64,000 nt of DNA from Shewanella abyssi (GTDB lineage Bacteria > Pseudomonadota > Gammaproteobacteria > Enterobacterales > Shewanellaceae): assembly GCF_023284025.1 (NCBI RefSeq), contig NZ_JAKIKR010000001.1, positions 124,001 through 188,000 on the forward strand. Direction: 5' to 3'. Below the pieces are notes generated by a model. It made no database searches, was not told the origin of the DNA, and saw only the letters and a program-made list of their open reading frames with translations. The translations under genes and the position numbers were made by a program. Positions 55,292-64,000 of the stretch are shown here, one piece after another. Each line of letters opens with the position of its first letter. Position 1 is the first letter of the stretch.

Positions 55292-55308
55292 AACATATTT
55301 AATATGTT
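55292..55308. promoter_or_regulatory. 17-base perfect palindrome between gcvR and dapA
   Basis: AACATATT-T-AATATGTT is fully symmetric and lies in the divergent promoter region, 100 bases before the dapA start. It could be an operator; no regulator is recognised for it. A second dyad, TTGTGGT/ACCACAA, lies at 55231-55254. Confidence 0.35.
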
Positions 55309-55407
55309 TCAAGTTGATAATGAATCTGCCATCAGTTGCGCAGTAGTGCTTGTTTTTAACTGATTCCATCAGTACCATAGCCAGTCCTGAACCCTTGGGG
55401 AACACAC

Positions 55408-56289
55408 ATGATAAACGGAAGCATCGTAGCCTTAATCACACCAATGAATAGTGATGGCACAGTAGATAATGAAAGTCTTGAAAATTTAGTTGAGTACCAT
55501 ATCGCCCAAGGTACTGATGCAATTGTTGCTGTTGGCACTACTGGTGAGTCGGCGACTCTGCCAGCAAGCGAGCATATTAAAGTCGTTGAACAAACCGTAA
55601 AGTTTGCAGCGGGGCGTCTTCCAATTATTGGTGGTAATGGCGCAAATGCAACAGCTGAAGCAATAGAATTGACGAAAGGACTGTCGAAAGTTGGCGTTGT
55701 TGCCATGCTCGGCGTGACCCCTTACTATAATAAGCCGTCACCAAAAGGACTGATTGCTCATTATAAAGCAGTTGCACAAAGCACTGACATTCCACAAATT
55801 CTTTATAATGTTCCCGGGCGCACAGCTGTTGATATGCTGCCTGAGACTGTTGCTGAGTTATCAAACGTTAGCAACATTATCGGTGTAAAAGAAGCGACTG
55901 GCGATTTATCGCGGGTGAGCCTGCTACGTAAATTATGTGGCGATGATTTTCTGCTGTATAGCGGTGATGATGCAACTGCGCGTGAGTTTCTATCTTTAGG
56001 TGGTCATGGTGTTATTTCTGTTGCAAACAACATAGTCCCTAAAGCGTTCAAAGCGATGTGTGACGCTGCATTGGCAGGTAACACTGCAGAGGCAATTGCC
56101 GCCGAAAAATCTATTCAAAGTTTGTTCAGTGCACTGTTTTGCGAAGCCAATCCTATCCCAGTAAAATGGGCTGCCCACAGAATGGGACTTATCAGCCAAG
56201 GTGAAATTCGTTTACCTTTAACTGAACTTTCTACCGAGTTTCATGGTCTGTTGCTAGAAGCAATGAAAAATGCCCGAATTGAGGTTTAA
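55408..56289 (+). CDS. dapA: DapA, 4-hydroxy-tetrahydrodipicolinate synthase
   Basis: 293 residues. The Schiff-base lysine is Lys161 in IGVKEATGD, with Tyr133 in YNVPGRTA and Thr44-45 in GTTGES as catalytic partners. It condenses pyruvate with aspartate semialdehyde in lysine and diaminopimelate synthesis. It precedes bamC by six bases, the same pairing as in E. coli (dapA-nlpB). Confidence 0.97.
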   Translation: MINGSIVALITPMNSDGTVDNESLENLVEYHIAQGTDAIVAVGTTGESATLPASEHIKVVEQTVKFAAGRLPIIGGNGANATAEAIELTKGLSKVGVVAMLGVTPYYNKPSPKGLIAHYKAVAQSTDIPQILYNVPGRTAVDMLPETVAELSNVSNIIGVKEATGDLSRVSLLRKLCGDDFLLYSGDDATAREFLSLGGHGVISVANNIVPKAFKAMCDAALAGNTAEAIAAEKSIQSLFSALFCEANPIPVKWAAHRMGLISQGEIRLPLTELSTEFHGLLLEAMKNARIEV

Positions 56290-56295
56290 TAATAA

Positions 56296-57396
56296 ATGCT
56301 AAAGCAAGTATCACCATTACTACTGATTGCAGCTGTTACAGCTTGCAGTACGCCGATTGACAGAAGGCAAGCAAATGACGTGGATCAACAATATAGCGAT
56401 CTCGTGTCTGCGCCTCCGTTAGTTATTCCTGAAGGCCTAAGTCAACCAACCTACAGCAAGGAATATGATATTCCTCAGTTAGGTTCTAAAGTTGATGCCA
56501 CATTAGTGGGCAGCACTTTAGACATTCGTCCTCCGCTACAGGTTTTACCTATGGCCGCGGGTACGCGCGTCGAAGAGGGCGACGACAATATCAAGATTAT
56601 GGTTGAGTCGATTGATAATGATTCTGACCTAAAGCAAGAGATTTTTGATGTCCTAAAAGAGTATTTTGCCAGTAAGTCTATTCAAATCCTTGCGGAAGAC
56701 TACGAAGCGGGTACGTTTGAAACTGATTGGATTGAAAGCTCAGAAGTGGTTGAATCTAGCTTTTGGAGCAGTGACAAAGTTTATGTGTTACGTCAACGCT
56801 ACATCTACAATGTCGGTGTTCGACCACATGGTCGCAGCGGTTCCGTGACCATCGATCTTATCGAACATGAAGAATCATATGATGGTGAGCTGCAGCAAAT
56901 TATACTTAGTGGCGAAGATAAGCGCCGTTATACCATCGACATTCTTAATGACTCGATTAGCTATATGAGTATTAAACGTTCTCAAGCAATGAAAGCTAAG
57001 CGTCTTAAACAGAGTTTAGGTATTGACGTCGATCTTGTAGCAGAGCAAGACGAACAAGCATATTGGCTTGCAGATGCTAAGTTTAAGCGTACATGGGATC
57101 GTTTACGTATAGTGTTACCAGAAATGGGCTTTGAAATTGTGGATATGGACAGCAACAAAGGGCTGTTATTTATCGATGTTGCCGATGATTCTGGTTTTTG
57201 GAGTTCGTTATGGGGTGATAAGAAATTGACACTCGATGAGGGCTCTTACCGTATCGAACTTAAAGACGACGCTGAAGATAATAAAACACAGATCCATCTT
57301 CTAGGTGCAGACAATGAGCCATTAGATAGCGAAGTTGTTATTGCCGTTTATGAAGGTTTCTCTGGGTTAATGGAAGAAGATCGTAAAGTGCGCTAA
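56296..57396 (+). CDS. bamC: BamC, outer-membrane assembly lipoprotein
   Basis: 366 residues. The lipobox VTAC gives Cys17. A flexible N-terminal part (about 18-95) that contacts BamD is followed by two helix-grip domains (about 100-215 and 245-360). The protein belongs to the BAM complex that inserts beta-barrel proteins. Co-transcribed with dapA and closed by a terminator. Confidence 0.94.
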   Translation: MLKQVSPLLLIAAVTACSTPIDRRQANDVDQQYSDLVSAPPLVIPEGLSQPTYSKEYDIPQLGSKVDATLVGSTLDIRPPLQVLPMAAGTRVEEGDDNIKIMVESIDNDSDLKQEIFDVLKEYFASKSIQILAEDYEAGTFETDWIESSEVVESSFWSSDKVYVLRQRYIYNVGVRPHGRSGSVTIDLIEHEESYDGELQQIILSGEDKRRYTIDILNDSISYMSIKRSQAMKAKRLKQSLGIDVDLVAEQDEQAYWLADAKFKRTWDRLRIVLPEMGFEIVDMDSNKGLLFIDVADDSGFWSSLWGDKKLTLDEGSYRIELKDDAEDNKTQIHLLGADNEPLDSEVVIAVYEGFSGLMEEDRKVR

Positions 57397-57414
57397 CACG
57401 GTAGAGTGTATAAG

Positions 57415-57441
57415 AAAGGAGCCTTAGGCTCCTTTTTTTTT
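57415..57441 (+). terminator. intrinsic terminator after bamC
   Basis: AAAGGAGCC pairs with GGCTCCTTT across a TTA loop and continues into a long T tract. Core identical to the terminator after argO. Confidence 0.92.
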
Positions 57442-57723
57442 GTCCGTCATTAACTGACTTCATTTTTGTCAATCTCAGCTTAATATTACTTTTCGAGTGC
57501 AAAGGGTATATATCCTGCCCGCTGACTAAAATTTAACGTTAAAAGTTGCTATAAGCGTTTCTGCCGAAGAAATGCCCCAATAAAAGATGATTGCTAGATA
57601 AAGTTCTGCCACTTAACATGTGATTAAAACGTGTTAATTGTAAGAAAAAGTAAAACGTATTGATGCGTGGTCACAGCTAGGTAAACTACCCCTAATTGAA
57701 TAAAGCAGTATGTTGGGAAATTC
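57442..57723. other. upstream region of the RND efflux operon
   Basis: No gene. AT-rich DNA that should hold the promoter of the efflux genes. No regulator gene is adjacent and no clear operator was found. Confidence 0.4.
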
Positions 57724-58809
57724 ATGAAAAAAATAACAATAATTGTACTAATTGCATTAGCTGCAGGTTTTGGATATCAATATTATCAGCAAGATAAAAT
57801 GGTTCAGGTTAAAAAAGCGCGGCCAACACCGAATGTTGTCGTTGCTAAAGCATTGATGCAGCCCATTCGTGATGAGGTAGAGGCACTAGGAACCAGTAAA
57901 GCCAACGAATCGATTACGGTAACACCTAAAGTGACAGAGGTCGTGACTAAGGTTAACTTTGAAGATGGGGATCTGGTGGAGAAAGGTCGCTTAATCGTGC
58001 AGCTACAAGATAGTGAGCAACGAGCGCGAGTGACGGTGGCAAAAGTTAAAGTCCAAGATCATCAGCGTGAATTGGACCGAATTAGCTCGCTAGTCACTAG
58101 CCAAACAATTGCAGAACTTGAGCGTGATAGATTACTAACACTCATCGATACCGCCAAAGCAGAATTAGCCCAGTCGCAATCAGCATTAGCCGACCGCCGT
58201 ATAACGGCACCTTTTTCGGGCGCGCTTGGCTTACGTCAAGTGAGTGTTGGCGCATTAGTCTCTCCTGGTAATCCCATTACTACATTGGATGATATTTCCG
58301 TCATTAAGTTGGACTTTTCTGTTCCTGAACGTTTTTTACAATCTTTAGCGATTGGCAAAATAGTTGAGGCAACAGCAGTTGCGTTTGACGGCGAGATGTT
58401 TATGGGTGAAGTGATCTCTATTGATAGTCGCATTAACCCCAGAACGCGTACCGTTATTGTACGGGCTGAGATCCCAAATCCTAAACGTCGTTTACTGCCT
58501 GGTATGTTGATGAAGGTAAAACTCATTAAACAAAGCCGAGAAGCTCTAATTTTACCCGAGTCAGCGATTATTCCTATTCAAGATAGACACTATGTTTATT
58601 TGGTCAATGACGAAGGCGTGGTAGAGCAAAAACAAGTGTCTCTTGGCTTACGTAAACGTGGTTGGGTTGAGATCCTTGATGGTGTTGCGTTAGATCAGCA
58701 AGTTGTGATCCGCGGTATTTTGAAAGTCCGCCCAGGTGACACCGTTAAAGTCACCTTTAGCGAGAACTTTAGCTTTCGAAAGCAAGCTAGCGTGGAGCCT
58801 GTGGCATGA
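57724..58809 (+). CDS. RND efflux periplasmic adaptor (membrane fusion protein)
   Basis: 361 residues. An N-terminal hydrophobic segment without a lipobox anchors it. Next come a lipoyl/hairpin region (VNFEDGDLVEKGRLIVQLQDSEQRARV), RRITAPFSGALGLRQVSVGALVSPG, and beta-barrel parts typical of HlyD/AcrA adaptors. It links the inner-membrane pump with an outer-membrane channel. Its stop overlaps the pump start by four bases (ATGA). No outer-membrane factor gene is in this unit. Confidence 0.92.
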   Translation: MKKITIIVLIALAAGFGYQYYQQDKMVQVKKARPTPNVVVAKALMQPIRDEVEALGTSKANESITVTPKVTEVVTKVNFEDGDLVEKGRLIVQLQDSEQRARVTVAKVKVQDHQRELDRISSLVTSQTIAELERDRLLTLIDTAKAELAQSQSALADRRITAPFSGALGLRQVSVGALVSPGNPITTLDDISVIKLDFSVPERFLQSLAIGKIVEATAVAFDGEMFMGEVISIDSRINPRTRTVIVRAEIPNPKRRLLPGMLMKVKLIKQSREALILPESAIIPIQDRHYVYLVNDEGVVEQKQVSLGLRKRGWVEILDGVALDQQVVIRGILKVRPGDTVKVTFSENFSFRKQASVEPVA

Positions 58810-61800
58810 TCTTAACTGACATTTCGGTTAAGCGGCCGGTTTTCGCTTCAGTTATCAGTATTTTGTTAATCATCTTCGGCTTAGTGGCATTTGAAAAACT
58901 GCCCCTACGAGAATATCCTAACATCGATCCCCCTGTTGTTTCTATTCAGACTAACTACCGCGGTGCCAGTGCTGCGGTGGTTGAAAGCCGAATTACTCAG
59001 CTTATTGAAGATAGAATTAGTGGTGTCGAAGGGATTAAACACATTAATTCATCAAGCAGCGACGGTCGCTCTCGTGTCACTCTGGAATTTGATGTTGGTC
59101 GAGACATCGAAGCTGCTGCAAATGATGTCAGAGACCGAGTCTCAGGGCTGTTAAATAACCTTCCTGAAGAAGCCGAACCGCCAGAAGTACAAAAAGCCAA
59201 TGGTGGTGATGAAGTTATTATGTGGCTCAATTTGGTGTCAGATCAAATGAATACATTGCAGCTGACTGATTATGCAAGGCGCTATCTTGTCGACCGTTTT
59301 TCTGTCATTGATGGTGTGGCAAATATGCGTTTAGGCGGGGGTAAAGTCTATGCAATGCGAGTCTGGATCGATAGACAAGCGTTGGCCGCAAGAAACTTAA
59401 CCGTTGCAGATATTGAATCGGCATTAAGATCGGAAAACGTTGAATTACCCGCAGGCAGTATTGAGTCTAAAGAGCGTCATTTTACCGTAAGACTGGAACG
59501 AAGTTATCGCAGTGCAGATGACTTTGCTAATTTGGTCCTTGCCGAGGGCGATGACGGTTACTTAATCAAGCTAGGTGATGTGGCAAAGGTTGAGATCGGC
59601 TCAGAAGAGGAGCGTATTACCTTTAGAGGCAACCGTGAGGCGATGATTGGTCTTGGCGTGTCTAAGCAATCTACTGCCAACACCTTAGATGTTGCCCGCG
59701 CAGCTAATGCCTTAGTTGATCAAATTAACCCGACGTTACCCGCTGGCATGGAGATAAAGCGCTCCTATGACAGTTCGGTGTTTATCGAAGCATCGGTAAA
59801 AGAGGTTTACCAAACACTGTTTATCGCTATGACGTTAGTTATTACGGTGATCTACCTGTTCTTAGGCAGTGTTCGTGCCATGCTTATTCCCGCACTAACG
59901 GTACCCGTGTCGCTAATGGCGACTTTTATCGTGCTGTATGCGTTAGGGTACACCATCAACCTACTGACGCTACTGGCGATGATCCTCGCGATTGGTATGG
60001 TGGTTGATGACGCGATTGTGGTGCTCGAAAATATCCATAGACGAATAGAGGAGGGTGATACGCCGTTAAAAGCAGCCTATCTAGGCGCTCGTGAAGTGGC
60101 CTTTGCGGTTGTAGCCACGACATTAGTACTGGTAGCGGTGTTTATGCCAATTACCTTCCTTGAAGGCGATTTAGGTAAGCTATTTAAAGAGTTTGCGGTC
60201 GCCATGAGTGCCGCTGTCATTTTCTCTAGCATTGTGGCGCTGACGTTAAGCCCAATGATGTGCTCTAAAGTGCTCAAGCCTGCCGGTCAGTCATCTTGGC
60301 TGGTAAGGAAAATAGATAATGGCATGAACAAGCTATCTGCGGGCTATCGAGCGTGGCTGAGAAAGGCGATGTTGCATCCGTTTATCGTGTCATCATTTAT
60401 TCTCATCGCCTTAGTGAGTAGTGCCTACCTTGCTACAGAAGTACCGCAAGAGTTTGCTCCAAGAGAGGATAGGGGATCGATGTTCCTTATCGTCAATGGT
60501 CCACAGGGTGCGAGCTTTGAATACATCGAATCTTATATGGATGAGATTGAGAACAGGCTGATGCCGTTAGTCGACTCCGGTGAAATAAAACGCTTACTCA
60601 TTAGAGCGCCTCGCGGCTTTGGCCGTAGCGCTAATTTTTCTAACGGTATGGCGATCATCGTTTTAGAAGATTGGGCCGTGAGACGCAGTGCCTTCGATAT
60701 TATCGGTGACATTCGCGGACGTTTGTCAGATTTGGCAGGCGTGCGGGCCTTCCCTGTAATGCGTCAGGCATTCGGCCGCGGTGTGGGTAAACCGGTACAA
60801 TTTGTGCTGGGCGGACCAAGCTATGATGAACTCGCTCGCTGGCGCGATATTATTATCGAAAAAGCGAAAGAGAACCCTAACCTTGTTGGGGTTGATCATG
60901 ATTATAAAGAGACCAAGCCACAACTTCGGGTGGTGATTGATAAAGATAGAGCCGCTGATCTCGGTGTGTCCATTGCACATATCGGCCGAACACTCGAGTC
61001 GATGTTAGGCTCAAGGCTGGTGACAACCTTTATGCGTGATGGCGAAGAGTATGATGTCATTATTGAAGGTAATCGTGACAATCAAAATACGGCAGAAGAT
61101 CTGGAGAATATCTATGTACGTTCAGAACGTTCAAAAGAGCTGGTGCCGTTATCTAACTTGGTGAGTGTTGAAGAGTTCGCCGATGCAAGCCAACTTAACC
61201 GCTATAACCGCATGCGAGCCATCACCATTGAGGCTAACCTCGCCGATGGTTATAGCTTGGGTGAAGCGCTTGATTATCTGAACGATCTCACTCATGAGTA
61301 TCTCCCCGCCGAAGCCATCGTAAGTTATAAGGGTCAGTCATTGGATTACCAAGATTCTGGTAACTCAATGTACTTTGTCTTTATCTTAGCGTTAGGGATC
61401 GTATTCTTAGTGTTAGCGGCGCAGTTTGAAAGCTTTGTTCACCCGGTGGTGATTATGCTGACCGTTCCGCTAGCCACATTAGGTGCGTTAATCGGCCTAT
61501 GGGCGACCGATCAAAGCCTCAATATTTATAGCCAAATTGGTATCATAATGTTGGTAGGACTAGCGGCTAAGAATGGGATCTTAATCGTTGAATTTGCTAA
61601 CCAACTTCGCGATAAAGGCGTTGAGTTTCAAAATGCAATTATCCAAGCATCTAGCCAACGTTTACGACCCATCTTAATGACAGGGATCACCACCGCAGCA
61701 GGCGCTATCCCCTTGGTAATGGCAGAAGGTGCTGGCGCAGAAACTCGTTTTGTTATTGGCGTGGTGGTGTTATCAGGGATTAGTTTAGCGACCTTCTTTA

Positions 61801-61898
61801 CGCTATTTGTTATTCCAGTGGCTTATTCATTGCTGGCTAAGAATTCAGGCTCGCCAGAGATGGTTGCCCTGCAGCTTGAAAAAGAGTTGGCGGAGTAG
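58806..61898 (+). CDS. RND multidrug efflux transporter (AcrB/VexF type)
   Basis: 1030 residues with the RND two-fold plan: twelve transmembrane helices and two large periplasmic loops. Diagnostic segments are LREYPNIDPPVVSI, the proton-relay helix MVVDDAIVVLENIHRRIEEG, and LAAKNGILIVEFANQLRDKG in the second half. It belongs to the HAE1 drug-efflux branch rather than metal efflux; the substrate cannot be read from sequence. Followed by a terminator. Confidence 0.94.
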   Translation: MILTDISVKRPVFASVISILLIIFGLVAFEKLPLREYPNIDPPVVSIQTNYRGASAAVVESRITQLIEDRISGVEGIKHINSSSSDGRSRVTLEFDVGRDIEAAANDVRDRVSGLLNNLPEEAEPPEVQKANGGDEVIMWLNLVSDQMNTLQLTDYARRYLVDRFSVIDGVANMRLGGGKVYAMRVWIDRQALAARNLTVADIESALRSENVELPAGSIESKERHFTVRLERSYRSADDFANLVLAEGDDGYLIKLGDVAKVEIGSEEERITFRGNREAMIGLGVSKQSTANTLDVARAANALVDQINPTLPAGMEIKRSYDSSVFIEASVKEVYQTLFIAMTLVITVIYLFLGSVRAMLIPALTVPVSLMATFIVLYALGYTINLLTLLAMILAIGMVVDDAIVVLENIHRRIEEGDTPLKAAYLGAREVAFAVVATTLVLVAVFMPITFLEGDLGKLFKEFAVAMSAAVIFSSIVALTLSPMMCSKVLKPAGQSSWLVRKIDNGMNKLSAGYRAWLRKAMLHPFIVSSFILIALVSSAYLATEVPQEFAPREDRGSMFLIVNGPQGASFEYIESYMDEIENRLMPLVDSGEIKRLLIRAPRGFGRSANFSNGMAIIVLEDWAVRRSAFDIIGDIRGRLSDLAGVRAFPVMRQAFGRGVGKPVQFVLGGPSYDELARWRDIIIEKAKENPNLVGVDHDYKETKPQLRVVIDKDRAADLGVSIAHIGRTLESMLGSRLVTTFMRDGEEYDVIIEGNRDNQNTAEDLENIYVRSERSKELVPLSNLVSVEEFADASQLNRYNRMRAITIEANLADGYSLGEALDYLNDLTHEYLPAEAIVSYKGQSLDYQDSGNSMYFVFILALGIVFLVLAAQFESFVHPVVIMLTVPLATLGALIGLWATDQSLNIYSQIGIIMLVGLAAKNGILIVEFANQLRDKGVEFQNAIIQASSQRLRPILMTGITTAAGAIPLVMAEGAGAETRFVIGVVVLSGISLATFFTLFVIPVAYSLLAKNSGSPEMVALQLEKELAE

Positions 61899-61931
61899 GT
61901 GATATAACAGAATATGTGAGAAATGGACAAT

Positions 61932-61958
61932 AAAAAAGGCGCTATAAGCGCCTTTTTT
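61932..61958 (+). terminator. intrinsic terminator after the RND pump (bidirectional)
   Basis: AAAAAAGGCGCT pairs with AGCGCCTTTTTT across an ATA loop; it also suits the leftward kdnB-kdsB transcript. Confidence 0.92.
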
Positions 61959-62004
61959 ATTGTCTGAATGATAAGTAAACTATAATTAAAACAGCAGGAT
62001 AAAC

Positions 62005-62229
62005 CTACTGCGGTTTATCGCCTTTATCATCTTGCTCTTTTGGTTCATTCTGATCTGTTGAATCTGTTGAATCTGTTGAATCTGTTGAATCTGTTGATTT
62101 AGGTTTTTTATGATCTTTACCAAATTGCGGCATCTTGTATTTAGCACTGTATTTAAGCACGGCTAAATTACTGGCGATAACCCCAATGACTAATAAAATA
62201 AGTAAGCCAACTTCTAAATCAGACATCAT
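62005..62229 (-). CDS. DUF2897-type small membrane protein with STD repeat tail
   Basis: 74 residues: one transmembrane helix (about 7-26) and a hydrophilic tail with five Ser-Thr-Asp repeats (45-59), coded by five nine-base tandem repeats, then an acidic/basic end. The N-terminal part resembles DUF2897. GAGGG precedes the paired ATGs. It follows kdsB by 12 bases, so it is likely the last gene of that operon. Function unknown. Confidence 0.75.
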   Translation of the reverse strand: MMSDLEVGLLILLVIGVIASNLAVLKYSAKYKMPQFGKDHKKPKSTDSTDSTDSTDSTDQNEPKEQDDKGDKPQ

Positions 62230-62241
62230 CTTACCCTCTAT

Positions 62242-62979
62242 TTAATCAACGGCTAAACGAGATTCACAAATTCGAATATCTTCAGGTGTATCAACTTCTG
62301 GAGAGTCAAATGCACTGATGGCCACTTTGATTTTGTAGCCGTGTTCAAGTGCGCGCAATTGCTCTAACTTTTCTAAATCTTCCAATCGACCGAGTGGCAA
62401 CTTGGCAAACGTGTGCACAAACTTACGTGTGTAAGCGTAGACGCCTAAGTGCTTATACACTGGGTAATCGTCGGTATCACGGCCAAAAGGAATGCGTGCG
62501 CGTGAGAAATACAATGCATTAAACTCATTGTCGAACACCAGTTTTACATGTTTCGGATCGTTGAGCTCTTCCTCTTCGGTAATTTGAAAACCGAGAGTTG
62601 CCATTCCGAACTCACCTGGGTGACGTTCAAAAAGGCTAATAATTTGTTCAATAGAGATGGGGTCTATTAGTGGCTGATCGCCTTGGAGGTTAACCACTAA
62701 GTCATCTTCTGCAAGACCCAACTGGGTAATCGCATCTTCGATACGGTCGGTACCTGAAGCGGCCTCTATACTTGTCATGATAACCTTACCACCGAAACCT
62801 TCGACCGCATCTTTTATACGCTCGTCATCGGTTGCGACGTAGATATCTTTAAGCCCTTTGGCTAGCGATGCACGCTCGTAAACATGCTGGATCATCGGCT
62901 TACCGTTAATTGGAGCCAGTGGCTTGCCAGGAAAACGACTTGAGCCGTATCGCGCAGGGATTAACAAGGTTACATTCAT
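62242..62979 (-). CDS. kdsB: KdsB-type CMP-sugar synthetase (Kdo8N-preferring in Shewanella)
   Basis: 245 residues. It has the CMP-transferase start [25 protein letters not shown] (shown in parts: PARYGSS, FPGKPL), the [11 protein letters not shown] motif and GVYAYTRKF. It activates the eight-carbon acid sugar with CTP for lipid A-core joining. In Shewanella the enzyme next to kdnB works on 8-amino-3,8-dideoxy-D-manno-octulosonate. Here the kdnB-like gene directly upstream supports that assignment. Confidence 0.92.
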   Translation of the reverse strand: MNVTLLIPARYGSSRFPGKPLAPINGKPMIQHVYERASLAKGLKDIYVATDDERIKDAVEGFGGKVIMTSIEAASGTDRIEDAITQLGLAEDDLVVNLQGDQPLIDPISIEQIISLFERHPGEFGMATLGFQITEEEELNDPKHVKLVFDNEFNALYFSRARIPFGRDTDDYPVYKHLGVYAYTRKFVHTFAKLPLGRLEDLEKLEQLRALEHGYKIKVAISAFDSPEVDTPEDIRICESRLAVD

Positions 62980-63002
62980 TCAATTTACCTAATAATAAAA
63001 TT

Positions 63003-63028
63003 AATGGGCTTCTGTATAGAAGCCCATT
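63003..63028 (-). promoter_or_regulatory. stem-loop between kdnB and kdsB
   Basis: AATGGGCTTC pairs with GAAGCCCATT around a six-base loop in the 66-base gap between the genes. Read leftward the stem is followed only by a short, broken T run, so it may be a partial terminator or mRNA-stability element tuning kdsB relative to kdnB. Confidence 0.5.
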
Positions 63029-63045
63029 TAGCATCTAAAGAGGAC

Positions 63046-64000
<955 letters not shown>

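Overview
The window reads as chromosomal DNA of a marine gammaproteobacterium, almost certainly a Shewanella. The evidence is a napDABC periplasmic nitrate reductase operon, a kdnB-kdsB pair (8-amino-Kdo lipopolysaccharide synthesis, described in Shewanella), dapA-bamC, bepA-arsC, msrPQ, recCBD, argP/argO and many gamma-type lipoproteins. Most of the sequence is ordinary core genome. No rRNA, tRNA, CRISPR array or intact transposase gene was seen.

Layout. 1-7 kb: the start of tamA (leftward, cut by the window edge), a secreted isoaspartyl peptidase, a small Cys-rich orphan, a palindromic intergenic repeat pair, a CBS-domain protein and the RNA helicase gene hrpA. 7-12 kb: a long leader with an FNR-type box, then napD-napA-napB-napC and a 42-residue single-helix membrane protein. 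12-27 kb, all leftward: a ddl-type ligase, then recC-recB-recD lying directly downstream of a moxR-DUF58-tgpA operon. 27-31 kb: an EAL-domain protein, soluble lytic transglycosylase and rmuC. 31-37 kb: msrPQ (repair of periplasmic methionine sulfoxide), a coiled-coil orphan, rraA, an AsmA-family gene and a BsuPI-type lipoprotein.

37-41.7 kb is the accessory segment. An OLD-family ATPase/TOPRIM nuclease gene overlaps a compact UvrD-like helicase gene, the arrangement of Gabija anti-phage systems, and a GIY-YIG-type protein with a cysteine-rich tail follows. The three genes sit between two diverged copies, in inverted orientation, of a roughly 190-base intergenic repeat. On the right side there are also a duplicated 16-base motif resembling REP-associated transposase ends and a run of 11-base tandem repeats. 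This is the best candidate for a defence island or an undescribed variant of one.

41.7-64 kb returns to core genes: sodB, grxD, uraA, a DUF2066 protein, hda, a large lipoprotein with an HExxH motif, DUF2069, an arsC-like gene, bepA, a tusA-like gene, perM, argP and argO (divergent regulator and exporter), bcp, gcvR, dapA, bamC, a two-gene RND efflux pump, a small DUF2897-type protein with a microsatellite-coded tail, kdsB and kdnB (cut by the right edge). Strong intrinsic terminators close many of these units.

In function the window covers anaerobic nitrate respiration, double-strand break repair, envelope assembly and quality control (TamA, BamC, BepA, Slt, AsmA, KdnB/KdsB), oxidative damage repair (SodB, MsrPQ, Bcp, Grx4) and probable phage defence. 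All assignments come from reading the translated sequence and recalled family features; no database search was run.
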